DNA from: UBA472 sp041304605
Lineage (GTDB): Archaea; Thermoplasmatota; Thermoplasmata; Methanomassiliicoccales; UBA472
Direction of reading: 5' to 3'
NCBI GenBank assembly: GCA_041304605.1
Contig: JBFYNB010000001.1
Location: forward strand, 16,604 to 80,603
DNA: 64,000 nt
Under the pieces are notes generated by a model. The model had not been told where the DNA came from. It ran no database searches and worked only from the letters and a program-made list of their open reading frames with translations. This document shows, in pieces, positions 7,643 through 15,429 of the stretch. The position numbers and the translations under genes were made by a program. Numbering within the stretch: the first letter of the stretch is position 1; each line of letters begins with the position of its first letter.

Positions 7643-9259
7643 GTGCGGACATCGCCGAACGAAGCGTCTACGCTGAAGGGCGAGACCGAGCTTTTCTTAT
7701 CCAAGGGCCTAGCCGATTTTGAGAGAATGCATCTGGGCCTCTTGAAAAAAGAGGTGGAACGGGCGAAAGCCTCTCCGGTATACGGTCCCGACCTGCCGGA
7801 CATCAATTCCTGGGAAGACCTGCAAAAGCTTCCGGCCATCGGCTACGATCGCCTGGACGAGGTTTTTAACACCCACGGGCTGGAAAGGTCCCTTCTGGTC
7901 CCCGCCGACCGTTATTATCACACCTCCGGGTACACCGGGGTGTCCAAGCGCATCTATTACAGCGCCAAGGACATCGAATGGATGGCCCACAGCTATGCGC
8001 TCTTCGGTTATATCGTAGGAGCGCGGCCGGGCATGATCGGCTGGAGCATCGCCGGAGAGGAGCCTCTGGTATCCGGCCCGACGCTTCACAATGCCAGCAA
8101 GGTGCTGGGGGCCGATTTTTTGTCGACGCTCTTAGCCCAGGACACCGACCTGCGCAAGGCGGTTTCCAAAGCTTCCCGATCCAAGCCGTTCGACATCATG
8201 GCCGGTACCCCTCTGCTGTTCTACGTTATTGGGCGCATCGCTCACGAGGAGGGCTATTTCCGGAGCATGATCGAGAGGGCGGCCCGGAACAACTACCATC
8301 TGCCGGGACCGCTGGCCAAGCTTACGGCCAGTATTATGCTGGCCGGAATGGACCTGGACCGGCTCCGGGAGAACATCAGGGCGGTTAAGCTGGCCATCAC
8401 CTATGCCGAGCCGCTCAGCCCCTACCTGGACTCTCTCATGGAGCTCTATCCGAACATGAAGGCGTTCGACGTGCTGGGAAGCACCGAGTGCCCTCTGATC
8501 GCCTCACAGTACTCGCCAGGCCAGAAAGGCCTGCAGCTCTTTCTGCCAGGAGTCGTCGCCGAGCTGGCCGACCCCCGAGATGTGCAGAGGTCCAAGAAGG
8601 AGAGGACGCCGCTGAAGGCCGTGCCTTGGTCGCGGTGGAAGGCCGGGATGACCGGGGAGCTGATAATCAGCCGTCCCGGGGAATGCCTGCCTTTGCTACG
8701 CTACGCCACTGGGGACCAGATCGAGGTCTTGGATCCCATGTGCTCCACGGAGATCAGGATGGAGGAGGGCGTCCGTCATATCGTTTCACCATCCATCCGG
8801 GTCATGGGCCGATCGGTGGACACACTGGACTTCGAGGCACAGGACGAGAGCGGCAACTATCTCGGGTGCAAGATATACTCCCGCCACATCCAGGAGGCGT
8901 TGCAGCGTTCCGACAACGTGCGATGGTGGGAACTGTACGACGTCGGCGGCCGTCCGTCGAGGCTGGTGTTCCTGATCATTCCGGAGAACCCGGTGGAGGA
9001 CGAGGAAGCCTTCCGCCGCCTGGTGGAGAAGAAGCTGCTCAACGAGTGCAACGACCTGCTTGGAACGCTCAGGATGGGCCGGGACCTGGACCGCCTGCAG
9101 ATCATCTTGGCCAAGCCTTCCGCGTACGTCCACGTGCAATCCGAGATAGATGAGCGGGCCAAGGCCGGCCGGTCGCTGGGGCAGCTGAAGCCGAAGCACA
9201 TCTACCGATACGAGGACGAGGCGAAGTTCCAGGAGCGGCTGAGAGGAAGGATGGCCTGA
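7643..9259 (+). CDS. PaaK-like adenylate-forming ligase
   Basis: Similar to phenylacetate-CoA ligase and related acyl-adenylating enzymes: P-loop-like YYHTSGYTG near residue 100, a DVLGSTECP block near residue 285, and a TGDQIEV segment near 365. 538 residues, longer than the usual 430-440 of PaaK, with an extra C-terminal region. Substrate unknown. A TATA box at 7613-7622 would start transcription near 7645, so the GTG at 7643 (GGAGG just upstream) is preferred over the TTG at 7628, which would lie upstream of the transcript. Start is uncertain. Confidence 0.72.
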   Translation: MRTSPNEASTLKGETELFLSKGLADFERMHLGLLKKEVERAKASPVYGPDLPDINSWEDLQKLPAIGYDRLDEVFNTHGLERSLLVPADRYYHTSGYTGVSKRIYYSAKDIEWMAHSYALFGYIVGARPGMIGWSIAGEEPLVSGPTLHNASKVLGADFLSTLLAQDTDLRKAVSKASRSKPFDIMAGTPLLFYVIGRIAHEEGYFRSMIERAARNNYHLPGPLAKLTASIMLAGMDLDRLRENIRAVKLAITYAEPLSPYLDSLMELYPNMKAFDVLGSTECPLIASQYSPGQKGLQLFLPGVVAELADPRDVQRSKKERTPLKAVPWSRWKAGMTGELIISRPGECLPLLRYATGDQIEVLDPMCSTEIRMEEGVRHIVSPSIRVMGRSVDTLDFEAQDESGNYLGCKIYSRHIQEALQRSDNVRWWELYDVGGRPSRLVFLIIPENPVEDEEAFRRLVEKKLLNECNDLLGTLRMGRDLDRLQIILAKPSAYVHVQSEIDERAKAGRSLGQLKPKHIYRYEDEAKFQERLRGRMA

Positions 9260-9285
9260 CCGCGCTCGCGATGTTCTGGTGAAGC

Positions 9286-9294
9286 TAATATATC
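9286..9294 (+). promoter_or_regulatory. TATA box of mtxX (leaderless)
   Basis: TAATATATC is centred 27 nt before the mtxX ATG, with no Shine-Dalgarno between, so the transcript probably starts at the start codon. Confidence 0.6.
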
Positions 9295-9316
9295 GGTTGG
9301 GGCGAATCACCCTTTC

Positions 9317-10084
9317 ATGCTGACCCCCGAGCACATATTCAAAATGGCCGCGGCCAAGCACGCGACGGTAGGCATAGGCCTGGGGGAAGATTCTCGCAAG
9401 GTTCTGAAGAGCGTCCGCGACGCGGAGAAGAAGGGATACGCCCGCGTGATGACCTTCGATTCCGCCGAGGGCATGATCACCGCGCTGCGCCGTGGCGAGG
9501 TGGACGCGGTGGTGCGCGGGGACCTCAGCGCGAACAAGGCCATGGCCGAGGTGAAGGCCCAGTTCTCCCTGGGCCACCTTCTGCGGGCGGCCCTGATGCA
9601 GCCCAAGGGCGGTCGCATGTTCTTCCTGGCGCCGGTCGGTGTTGACGAGGGATGGGGCGTGGAGCAGAAACTGGAGTTCATACGTTACTCCGCCCCTCTG
9701 TTCCGCCAGCTGGGCATCGGTATGGAGGCCGGGGTGCTATCCGGCGGCCGTCTGGGCGACATCGGCAGGAGCGCCGAGGTGGACCGCACCATAAAGGAGG
9801 CTATCGAGGTCGAGCGGCTTGCCAAAGGGGAGGGTTTCAACGTGGAGCACTGCCAGATCCTGATCGAGGAGGCGGTGCGCAAGAAGAACCTGGTCCTCGC
9901 TCCGGACGGCATCACCGGCAACATAATATTCCGGACCATGCACCTGGTGGACGGTTGCGTGTCCATGGGCGCCCCGATACTGAACCTGGATAAGATTTTC
10001 ATCGACACATCGAGGGCCAAGAGGTGCTATACCGACTCCATCGCCCTGGCCTCCGCCCTGGCCCGCAGGGAAAATGATTATTGA
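9317..10084 (+). CDS. mtxX: MtxX, methanogenesis marker protein 4
   Basis: A 255-residue protein recognised as the MtxX family, related in fold to phosphate acetyltransferase/butyryltransferase. Family-like stretches are VDAVVRGDLSANKAM, GGRMFFLAPVGVDEGW and VLAPDGITGNIIFRTMHLVDG. Known mainly from methanogens; its biochemical role is not established. No ribosome-binding site; the TATA spacing indicates a leaderless mRNA. Followed 30 nt later by queD, which has its own strong ribosome-binding site, so the two could be co-transcribed. Confidence 0.8.
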   Translation: MLTPEHIFKMAAAKHATVGIGLGEDSRKVLKSVRDAEKKGYARVMTFDSAEGMITALRRGEVDAVVRGDLSANKAMAEVKAQFSLGHLLRAALMQPKGGRMFFLAPVGVDEGWGVEQKLEFIRYSAPLFRQLGIGMEAGVLSGGRLGDIGRSAEVDRTIKEAIEVERLAKGEGFNVEHCQILIEEAVRKKNLVLAPDGITGNIIFRTMHLVDGCVSMGAPILNLDKIFIDTSRAKRCYTDSIALASALARRENDY

Positions 10085-10114
10085 GTACCGGGGCAATAGG
10101 GAAGGGGAGATAAC

Positions 10115-10597
10115 ATGAGATTAGAGATAGACGGGGAGTTCGCGGGGATCAGATTCTCCGCCTGCCATTTCATAGCTGGGCACAACAAGTGCGGACGCCT
10201 GCACGGGCACACCTACGTGGTCAGCCTGAAGCTGCACGGGGACATGGGGAAGGACGGCATGGTCATGGACTTCATTCCCCTGAAGAAGGAGCTGCGGGCC
10301 ATCGCCGAGGAGCTGGACCACCGCGTCCTCATCCCAGCCAATTCCAAGAAGATCACCGTGGTCCTGGGCGAGGAGGTCTTCATCAAGGCCGACGGCAAGA
10401 AGTACGCCCTGCCCAAGGAGGATGTTGTTCTGTTGCCGACCGAAGAGAGCAGCGCCGAGGAGCTGTGCCATTTCATTCTCGGTAAGGTCCTGGACAACGT
10501 GGACTTCCCATCCAACGTCAAGGAGGTCGAGGTGGGCGTTCACGAGGAGCTGGGACAGAGCGCCTGGGTGAGCAAGAAGCTGGGGGGAAGGAAATGA
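10115..10597 (+). CDS. queD: 6-carboxy-tetrahydropterin synthase
   Basis: Converts 7,8-dihydroneopterin triphosphate to 6-carboxy-tetrahydropterin, the second step toward preQ0 and archaeosine. Zinc ligands are H18 (SACHF), H30 and H32 (RLHGHTY); C26 in NKCGRLHGH is the catalytic cysteine. 160 residues, slightly long, with an insert around FIKADGKKYALPKED. GGGGAG upstream of the ATG. Overlaps queC by 4 nt (ATGA), so translation is coupled. Confidence 0.93.
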   Translation: MRLEIDGEFAGIRFSACHFIAGHNKCGRLHGHTYVVSLKLHGDMGKDGMVMDFIPLKKELRAIAEELDHRVLIPANSKKITVVLGEEVFIKADGKKYALPKEDVVLLPTEESSAEELCHFILGKVLDNVDFPSNVKEVEVGVHEELGQSAWVSKKLGGRK

Positions 10598-11262
10598 AGG
10601 CGATCTGCCTGCTCTCCGGAGGGCTGGATTCCACGGTCACTCTGGCCTACGCCCTTCATCAGGGATACGAGGTCACCGCCCTAACCATCAATTACGGGCA
10701 AAGGCACAAGCGGGAGCTGGACGCTGCCCGTGCCGTCGCCGCCCACTACAAGGTGCCGCACATCGTGATGGAGTTCCCGCTCACCGGGTTCCGCAGCGCC
10801 CTCACCGATGATTCGATCCCCATCCCCGACCGGAGGTCCGAGGAGATCGGGTACGACATACCGGAGACGTACGTTCCGGCCAGGAACATCGTCTTCCTCA
10901 GTCTGGCTGCCGGGCTGGCCGAATCGGTGGACGCCAGCGCGGTCTTCATCGGGGCCAACGCTATCGATTACAGCGGCTACCCGGACTGTCGTCCGGAGTT
11001 CTTCCAATCGTTCGAGAACATGCTGGAGGTCGGGACGAAGAGGGGAGTGCTGGGTCACCCGGTACGCATCGAGCACCCCATTCTCAAAAATACCAAGGCG
11101 GAGATCGTGAAGATGGGCATCAAGCTGGAAGCTCCGCTTCACCTCACCTGGAGCTGCTACCGCGGCGGCGAGAAGGCCTGCGGCCACTGCGACTCCTGCG
11201 TCCTGCGGCTGAAAGGCTTCAGGGAGGCCGGGGCCAAGGACCCAGTGCCCTACGAGGGCTGA
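10594..11262 (+). CDS. queC: 7-cyano-7-deazaguanine (preQ0) synthase
   Basis: ATP-dependent conversion of 7-carboxy-7-deazaguanine to preQ0, precursor of archaeosine in tRNA. It starts with the PP-loop LSGGLDST (residues 7-14) and ends with the zinc site formed by the Cys of SCYRGG and ACGHCDSC. 222 residues, the usual length. Middle gene of queD-queC-queE; the next start is 2 nt after its stop. Confidence 0.96.
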   Translation: MKAICLLSGGLDSTVTLAYALHQGYEVTALTINYGQRHKRELDAARAVAAHYKVPHIVMEFPLTGFRSALTDDSIPIPDRRSEEIGYDIPETYVPARNIVFLSLAAGLAESVDASAVFIGANAIDYSGYPDCRPEFFQSFENMLEVGTKRGVLGHPVRIEHPILKNTKAEIVKMGIKLEAPLHLTWSCYRGGEKACGHCDSCVLRLKGFREAGAKDPVPYEG

Positions 11263-11264
11263 GG

Positions 11265-11894
11265 ATGCTCATCAACGAGATGTTCCTCTCCATACAAGGC
11301 GAAGGAAGGACCATGGGCCTGCCTACGGTGTTCGTGCGCCTGAGCGGCTGCAATCTCGATTGCCGCTGGTGCGATACGCGTTACGCCGAGGAGGGCGGGT
11401 CGGAGCTATCCGTGGACGAGGTCCTAGCCGGTGTCAACGGCTACCGCACCAGGCATGTGTGCTTGACAGGCGGGGAACCGTTATGGCACGAAGAAACGCC
11501 CGAGCTCATCTCCCGGCTGCTGGGGGAAGGCAAGCATGTTTCCCTGGAGACCAACGGTTCGCTTCCCATTGCGGGCCTACCGGACGACCCGCAGCTGATG
11601 ATCAGCATGGACTACAAGTGCCCCTCCTCCGGCATGGAGGGCCGCATGCTTCTGGAGAACCTCGAGCATCTGAGGCCCAAGGACCAGCTGAAGTTCGTGG
11701 TGGCGGACAAGGAAGATCTGGAAAGGGCCGAGGACGTTCTGCGAAAGTACGAACCGAACTGTCCGGTGATACTCACCCCGGTGGGCGGTCTTACGCTCGC
11801 TCCAGTGGTGGAGTTCGTTCTGAAACGAAGGTTAGAGGTAAGGGTGCTGCCGCAGCTGCACAAGCTCATCTGGGGCGAGAGGCGCGGCGTTTGA
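11265..11894 (+). CDS. queE: 7-carboxy-7-deazaguanine synthase (radical SAM)
   Basis: Radical SAM ring contraction of 6-carboxy-tetrahydropterin. The cluster motif is CNLDCRWC (C29, C33, C36) after FLSIQGEGRTMG; CLTGGEPL follows near residue 67. 209 residues. Completes the three-gene preQ0 set. The guanine transglycosylase that uses preQ0 is not in this window. Confidence 0.95.
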   Translation: MLINEMFLSIQGEGRTMGLPTVFVRLSGCNLDCRWCDTRYAEEGGSELSVDEVLAGVNGYRTRHVCLTGGEPLWHEETPELISRLLGEGKHVSLETNGSLPIAGLPDDPQLMISMDYKCPSSGMEGRMLLENLEHLRPKDQLKFVVADKEDLERAEDVLRKYEPNCPVILTPVGGLTLAPVVEFVLKRRLEVRVLPQLHKLIWGERRGV

Positions 11895-11916
11895 GGCGTG
11901 TCAGACCTTAGCAATG

Positions 11917-11928
11917 ATTATATAATAT
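11917..11928 (+). promoter_or_regulatory. leuA: TATA box of the leu operon
   Basis: ATTATATAATAT after the queE stop. The expected transcription start is near 11945-11950, giving a leader of about 105-110 nt before leuA that contains the short ORF at 11960. Confidence 0.6.
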
Positions 11929-11959
11929 GCTTCTAGTTCCCCTCAATCACATACGAGGT

Positions 11960-12013
11960 ATGACGATGAGCATCATCATTATCGTGGACGGACACGGTCT
12001 TTTGCGTGCTTAA
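11960..12013 (+). CDS. Candidate leuA leader peptide (17 aa, Ile/Val/Leu-rich)
   Basis: Complete ORF between the leu promoter and leuA encoding MTMSIIIIVDGHGLLRA, ending in TAA. Four consecutive Ile codons, then Val, then Leu-Leu make 7 of 17 residues branched-chain. GAGGT at 11955-11959 is 6 nt before the second ATG (11966), so the translated form may be the 15-residue one. The codon content mirrors branched-chain leader peptides of bacterial ilv and leu operons, where ribosome stalling sets downstream expression. Whether it is translated or regulatory is inference; the gene order and composition are seen directly. Confidence 0.6.
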   Translation: MTMSIIIIVDGHGLLRA

Positions 12014-12044
12014 ATCGGCTCATCGCTGCGACCTTGGATGTGAG
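11964..12044 (+). promoter_or_regulatory. leuA: Alternative RNA pairings in the leuA leader
   Basis: CGATGAGC (11964-11971, covering the leader ATG) is perfectly complementary to GCTCATCG (12018-12025), just after the leader stop. The same 12019-12024 bases can instead pair with GATGTGAG (12037-12044), just before leuA, with a 2-nt bulge. The two pairings exclude each other. No strong U-run follows, so control of translation is as likely as termination. Confidence 0.4.
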
Positions 12045-12055
12045 AGTTGGTTATC

Positions 12056-13660
12056 ATGACCGAACTTCGAACGCCGTACAGTCAGGACTCCAGCGCCCGT
12101 AACGGGCAAGAGAAGGACAGGATATTCACCAGTCACTTCAATCGCTTGGCCTTGGACCCCTGCACCCCCGATCGCGTGGAGATACTGGACACCACCCTTC
12201 GGGACGGGGAGCAGACGCCAGGGGTGGCGCTGTCCATGGACGACAAGGTGCGGATAGCGCAGCTGCTGGACGACCTTGGCGTGGACGTGATCGAGGCCGG
12301 TTTTCCCCGAACTTCCATAGGCGAGCAGGAGGCCATCCGCAAGATCAGCTCTCTGAAGCTGAGGGCCAAGGTATGCGGTCTCGCCCGCTGCTCCAGGGAG
12401 GACATCGATTCAGCGGTCGACAACGGCGTGGATTACGTCCATACGTTCATCGCCACCTCCGAAGGGCATATGAAGAACAAGCTCAAGATGACCCGGGAGC
12501 AGGTGAAGGCCCGGGCGGTGGACGCGGTAGAGTACGCCCGTTCCCGAGGCGTCATCGTCGAGTTCTCCTGCGAGGACGGCACCCGCACCGAGCTCGACTT
12601 CCTGAAGGAGATGCATGTCGCCGTCCAGGAAGCTGGCGTTCACAAGATCAACCTGCCGGACACCGTGGGAACCATGTCCCCGGCGGCCATGGAGTACCTG
12701 GTCTCCGAGGTCATGAAGGTGACCAAGGTCCCGCTGTCGATCCATTGCCACGATGATTTCGGTCTTGCCGTGGCGAACTCCATGGCCGCGGTGCGCAAGG
12801 GCGCCCGCCAGGTCCATGTCTGCGTGAACGGCCTTGGGGAGCGTGCCGGAAACGCCGCGCTGGAGGAGGTCGTCATGAGCCTGCTGGCCTTCCTCAACGT
12901 GCACACCAACGTGGACACCCGGAAGCTGGGAATGACGTCCCGTGCCGTGGCCAGGATGACCGGCGTACCCGTTCCGGACACCAAGGCCATTGTCGGCAAC
13001 AACGCCTTCGCCCACGAGTCCGGGATACACGTTCATGGCGTGCTGAAGGACCCCTCGACCTACGAGGCCTTCTCCCCCGAGCTGGTAGGCATGCAGCGCA
13101 ACATAGTCATGGGCAAGCACACCGGCGCTCATTCGGTCAAGGAAAAGCTGAGCGAGTACGGGATCCTCCTGCCGGAGGAGATGCTATCGACCGTGGTCGG
13201 CAAGATCAAGACCCTGGCCGAGAGCGGCAAGGAGGTGGACGACGCCGAGCTGGTGGCTCTGGCGATGCACATACAGGGCCAGGAGGGCCAGGAGCACCAG
13301 CACGTAAAGCTAAAGGAGTTCACGGTGTTCACCGGCATGAACATCACTCCCACGTCGACCGTGGTCATCGAGGTGGACGGGAAGACGGTGCGCTCGTCGG
13401 ACGTAGGCATCGGACCGGTGGACGCGGCGCTGAACGCGATACGTACGGCAGTGAGCGAGAACATCTCGCTGGTCGAGTACCGCCTGAACGCTATAACTGG
13501 TGGGAGCGACGCCCTGTGCGAGGTGACCGTGAAGCTGAGGATGAACGGCGACCAAAAGGTGATGTCGGTGGGCAAGAGCATCGGCTCGGACATAGTGCTC
13601 ACCAGCGTGAACGCCGCCATGGCCGCCATCGACCGCCTGCTGGGCAGGCAAAGATCATAA
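12056..13660 (+). CDS. leuA: 2-isopropylmalate synthase (LeuA family)
   Basis: Condenses acetyl-CoA with 2-oxoisovalerate, the committed step to leucine; a citramalate synthase cannot be fully excluded. The catalytic barrel opens with LDTTLRDGEQTPG (about residues 42-54) and has metal ligands in SIHCHDDFG. The C-terminal 110 residues form the LeuA dimerisation/feedback domain, which argues against a homocitrate synthase. About 534 residues, with an unusual 40-residue N-terminal extension. The start is uncertain: a TTG at 12047 is also in frame and neither has an ideal ribosome-binding site. First gene of leuA-C-D-B. Confidence 0.88.
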   Translation: MTELRTPYSQDSSARNGQEKDRIFTSHFNRLALDPCTPDRVEILDTTLRDGEQTPGVALSMDDKVRIAQLLDDLGVDVIEAGFPRTSIGEQEAIRKISSLKLRAKVCGLARCSREDIDSAVDNGVDYVHTFIATSEGHMKNKLKMTREQVKARAVDAVEYARSRGVIVEFSCEDGTRTELDFLKEMHVAVQEAGVHKINLPDTVGTMSPAAMEYLVSEVMKVTKVPLSIHCHDDFGLAVANSMAAVRKGARQVHVCVNGLGERAGNAALEEVVMSLLAFLNVHTNVDTRKLGMTSRAVARMTGVPVPDTKAIVGNNAFAHESGIHVHGVLKDPSTYEAFSPELVGMQRNIVMGKHTGAHSVKEKLSEYGILLPEEMLSTVVGKIKTLAESGKEVDDAELVALAMHIQGQEGQEHQHVKLKEFTVFTGMNITPTSTVVIEVDGKTVRSSDVGIGPVDAALNAIRTAVSENISLVEYRLNAITGGSDALCEVTVKLRMNGDQKVMSVGKSIGSDIVLTSVNAAMAAIDRLLGRQRS

Positions 13661-13669
13661 GGTGAACTG

Positions 13670-14938
13670 ATGAGAACGGACCCCAAGACCATCTCGGAAA
13701 AGATACTGTCATTGAAGTCCCGGACGGATGCCAGGGCAGGGGACATCGTCGAAGCGGACGTAGACTATGTCATGGTGAACGATGTGACGGGACCATTGGC
13801 CTTCCAGGAGTTCGAGGCCCTGGAATGCGAGCCGGTGCGCGACAAGATCGTGCTCATCCCGGACCACTTCGTGCCCAACAAGGACGTCGCGTCGGCCAAG
13901 CAGGCCAAGGAGATGCGCGACTTCGCCAAGCGCTGGGGCATCAAGAACTACTTCGAGGTCGGGCGCGGAGGCGTCTGCCACCAGGTAATGCTGGACAACG
14001 GCTTCGCCTACCCCGGGGCGCTGGTCGTCGGAGCGGACTCCCACACCTGCACCTACGGAGGAGTGAACGCCTTCGCCACCGGCGTCGGAAGTTCCGAGGC
14101 GGCGGCGGTGTTCGCCACCGGCCAGCTGTGGTTCAAGGTTCCAGGTTCCATAAGGGTCCTGCTCAAGGGACGGCCGTCCAAGTACGTGGGCGGGAAGGAC
14201 CTGGTGCTCAAGCTCATAAGCGACATAGGGGTCGACGGGGCCACGTACAAGACCCTGGAGTTCGGGGGTACTGGAGTTTCGTCATTGACCGTCTCCGACC
14301 GTCTGTCGGTATCCAACATGGCCATCGAGGCCGGCGGAAAGGCAGGGATATTTCCCTGCGACGCGGCCACGGTGGCTTACATGAAGACCGTTCGGAAGGA
14401 CGGGTTCAATGCCACCCTTCCCGATGACGGCGCATCGTACGAAAGTACCCTGGAATACGATCTGTCGTCGTTAGAGAGCATGGTGGCCCTGCCGCACCTC
14501 CCGTCCAACGGGAAGGCGGCGAGGGACGTCAAGGTCCAGATCGATCAGGCTTACCTAGGCTCGTGCACCAACGGCCGCATCGAGGACCTTCGCCTGGGGG
14601 CGGAGATAATGCGTGGACGGAAGGTGCACAAGGACGTGCGCATGGTGGTCGTACCCGCTTCCGTCAAGGTGTTCGAGCAGGCCATGGACGAAGGACTTCT
14701 TACGGTATTCTCCAAGGCCGGGGCGTTCGTTTCCGGGCCGACGTGCGGAGCATGCCTAGGCGGACACATGGGTATACTCGCCCCGGGCGAGAGATGCGTC
14801 AGCAGCACCAATCGCAACTTCATCGGCCGCATGGGACACCGGGATTCCGAGGTGTACCTGGCCGGGCCGGCCGTGGTGGCCGCATCCGCCGTCACCGGAC
14901 GCATAACCGACCCCAGGGACCTGGAGGCGGTGCAATGA
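13670..14938 (+). CDS. leuC: 3-isopropylmalate dehydratase large subunit
   Basis: Aconitase-family subunit that isomerises 2- to 3-isopropylmalate with LeuD. Cluster cysteines are in GSCTNGR and PTCGACLGGHMG. 422 residues, the short archaeal form. It starts 9 nt after leuA and overlaps leuD by 4 nt. A homoaconitase role is possible in this family, but gene order favours leucine. Confidence 0.93.
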   Translation: MRTDPKTISEKILSLKSRTDARAGDIVEADVDYVMVNDVTGPLAFQEFEALECEPVRDKIVLIPDHFVPNKDVASAKQAKEMRDFAKRWGIKNYFEVGRGGVCHQVMLDNGFAYPGALVVGADSHTCTYGGVNAFATGVGSSEAAAVFATGQLWFKVPGSIRVLLKGRPSKYVGGKDLVLKLISDIGVDGATYKTLEFGGTGVSSLTVSDRLSVSNMAIEAGGKAGIFPCDAATVAYMKTVRKDGFNATLPDDGASYESTLEYDLSSLESMVALPHLPSNGKAARDVKVQIDQAYLGSCTNGRIEDLRLGAEIMRGRKVHKDVRMVVVPASVKVFEQAMDEGLLTVFSKAGAFVSGPTCGACLGGHMGILAPGERCVSSTNRNFIGRMGHRDSEVYLAGPAVVAASAVTGRITDPRDLEAVQ

Positions 14939-15429
14939 AGGACGTAAATGGTAAAGTTTGGAAGTTCGGCGACCACGTGGACACCGACCAGATAATTCCT
15001 GCTGAACGGCTCACCAGCGACAACAACGACAAGCTCGGCACCTTCGCCTTCGAGAAGGTCCGGCCGGAGATGGTCAAGCTGGTCAGCAAGGGCGATATCA
15101 TCGTGGCCGGACGCAACTTCGGCTGCGGATCGAGCCGGGAGCACGCGCCCCGGGCGCTGCTGCAGATGGGCATATCCTGCGTGGTGGCGGAAAGTTACGC
15201 CAGGATATTCTATCGCAACTGCATCAACACCGGGCTCCTGCCCGTCGAGTGCCGCGTGGAGGCCGACGATGGCGACGTGCTTTCCGTCGATCTCTCAAAA
15301 GGTATCATAATCAACCAGACCAAGGGGAAGGAGTGGAAGTTCGCCCCCTTCCCGAAGTTCGTCCAGGAGCTCATGGACAAGGGCGGCCTCATGGCCAAGA
15401 TCAAGGAGGAGAAGAGATGCACAAGATAG
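14935..15429 (+). CDS. leuD: 3-isopropylmalate dehydratase small subunit
   Basis: Swivel-domain partner of LeuC, 164 residues. Typical features are FGDHVDTDQIIPAE near the start and the substrate loop NFGCGSSREHAP (about residues 62-73). The ATG overlaps the leuC stop as ATGA; a longer open frame upstream lies inside leuC and is not used. The stop is TAG at 15427, 13 nt into leuB. Confidence 0.94.
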   Translation: MKDVNGKVWKFGDHVDTDQIIPAERLTSDNNDKLGTFAFEKVRPEMVKLVSKGDIIVAGRNFGCGSSREHAPRALLQMGISCVVAESYARIFYRNCINTGLLPVECRVEADDGDVLSVDLSKGIIINQTKGKEWKFAPFPKFVQELMDKGGLMAKIKEEKRCTR

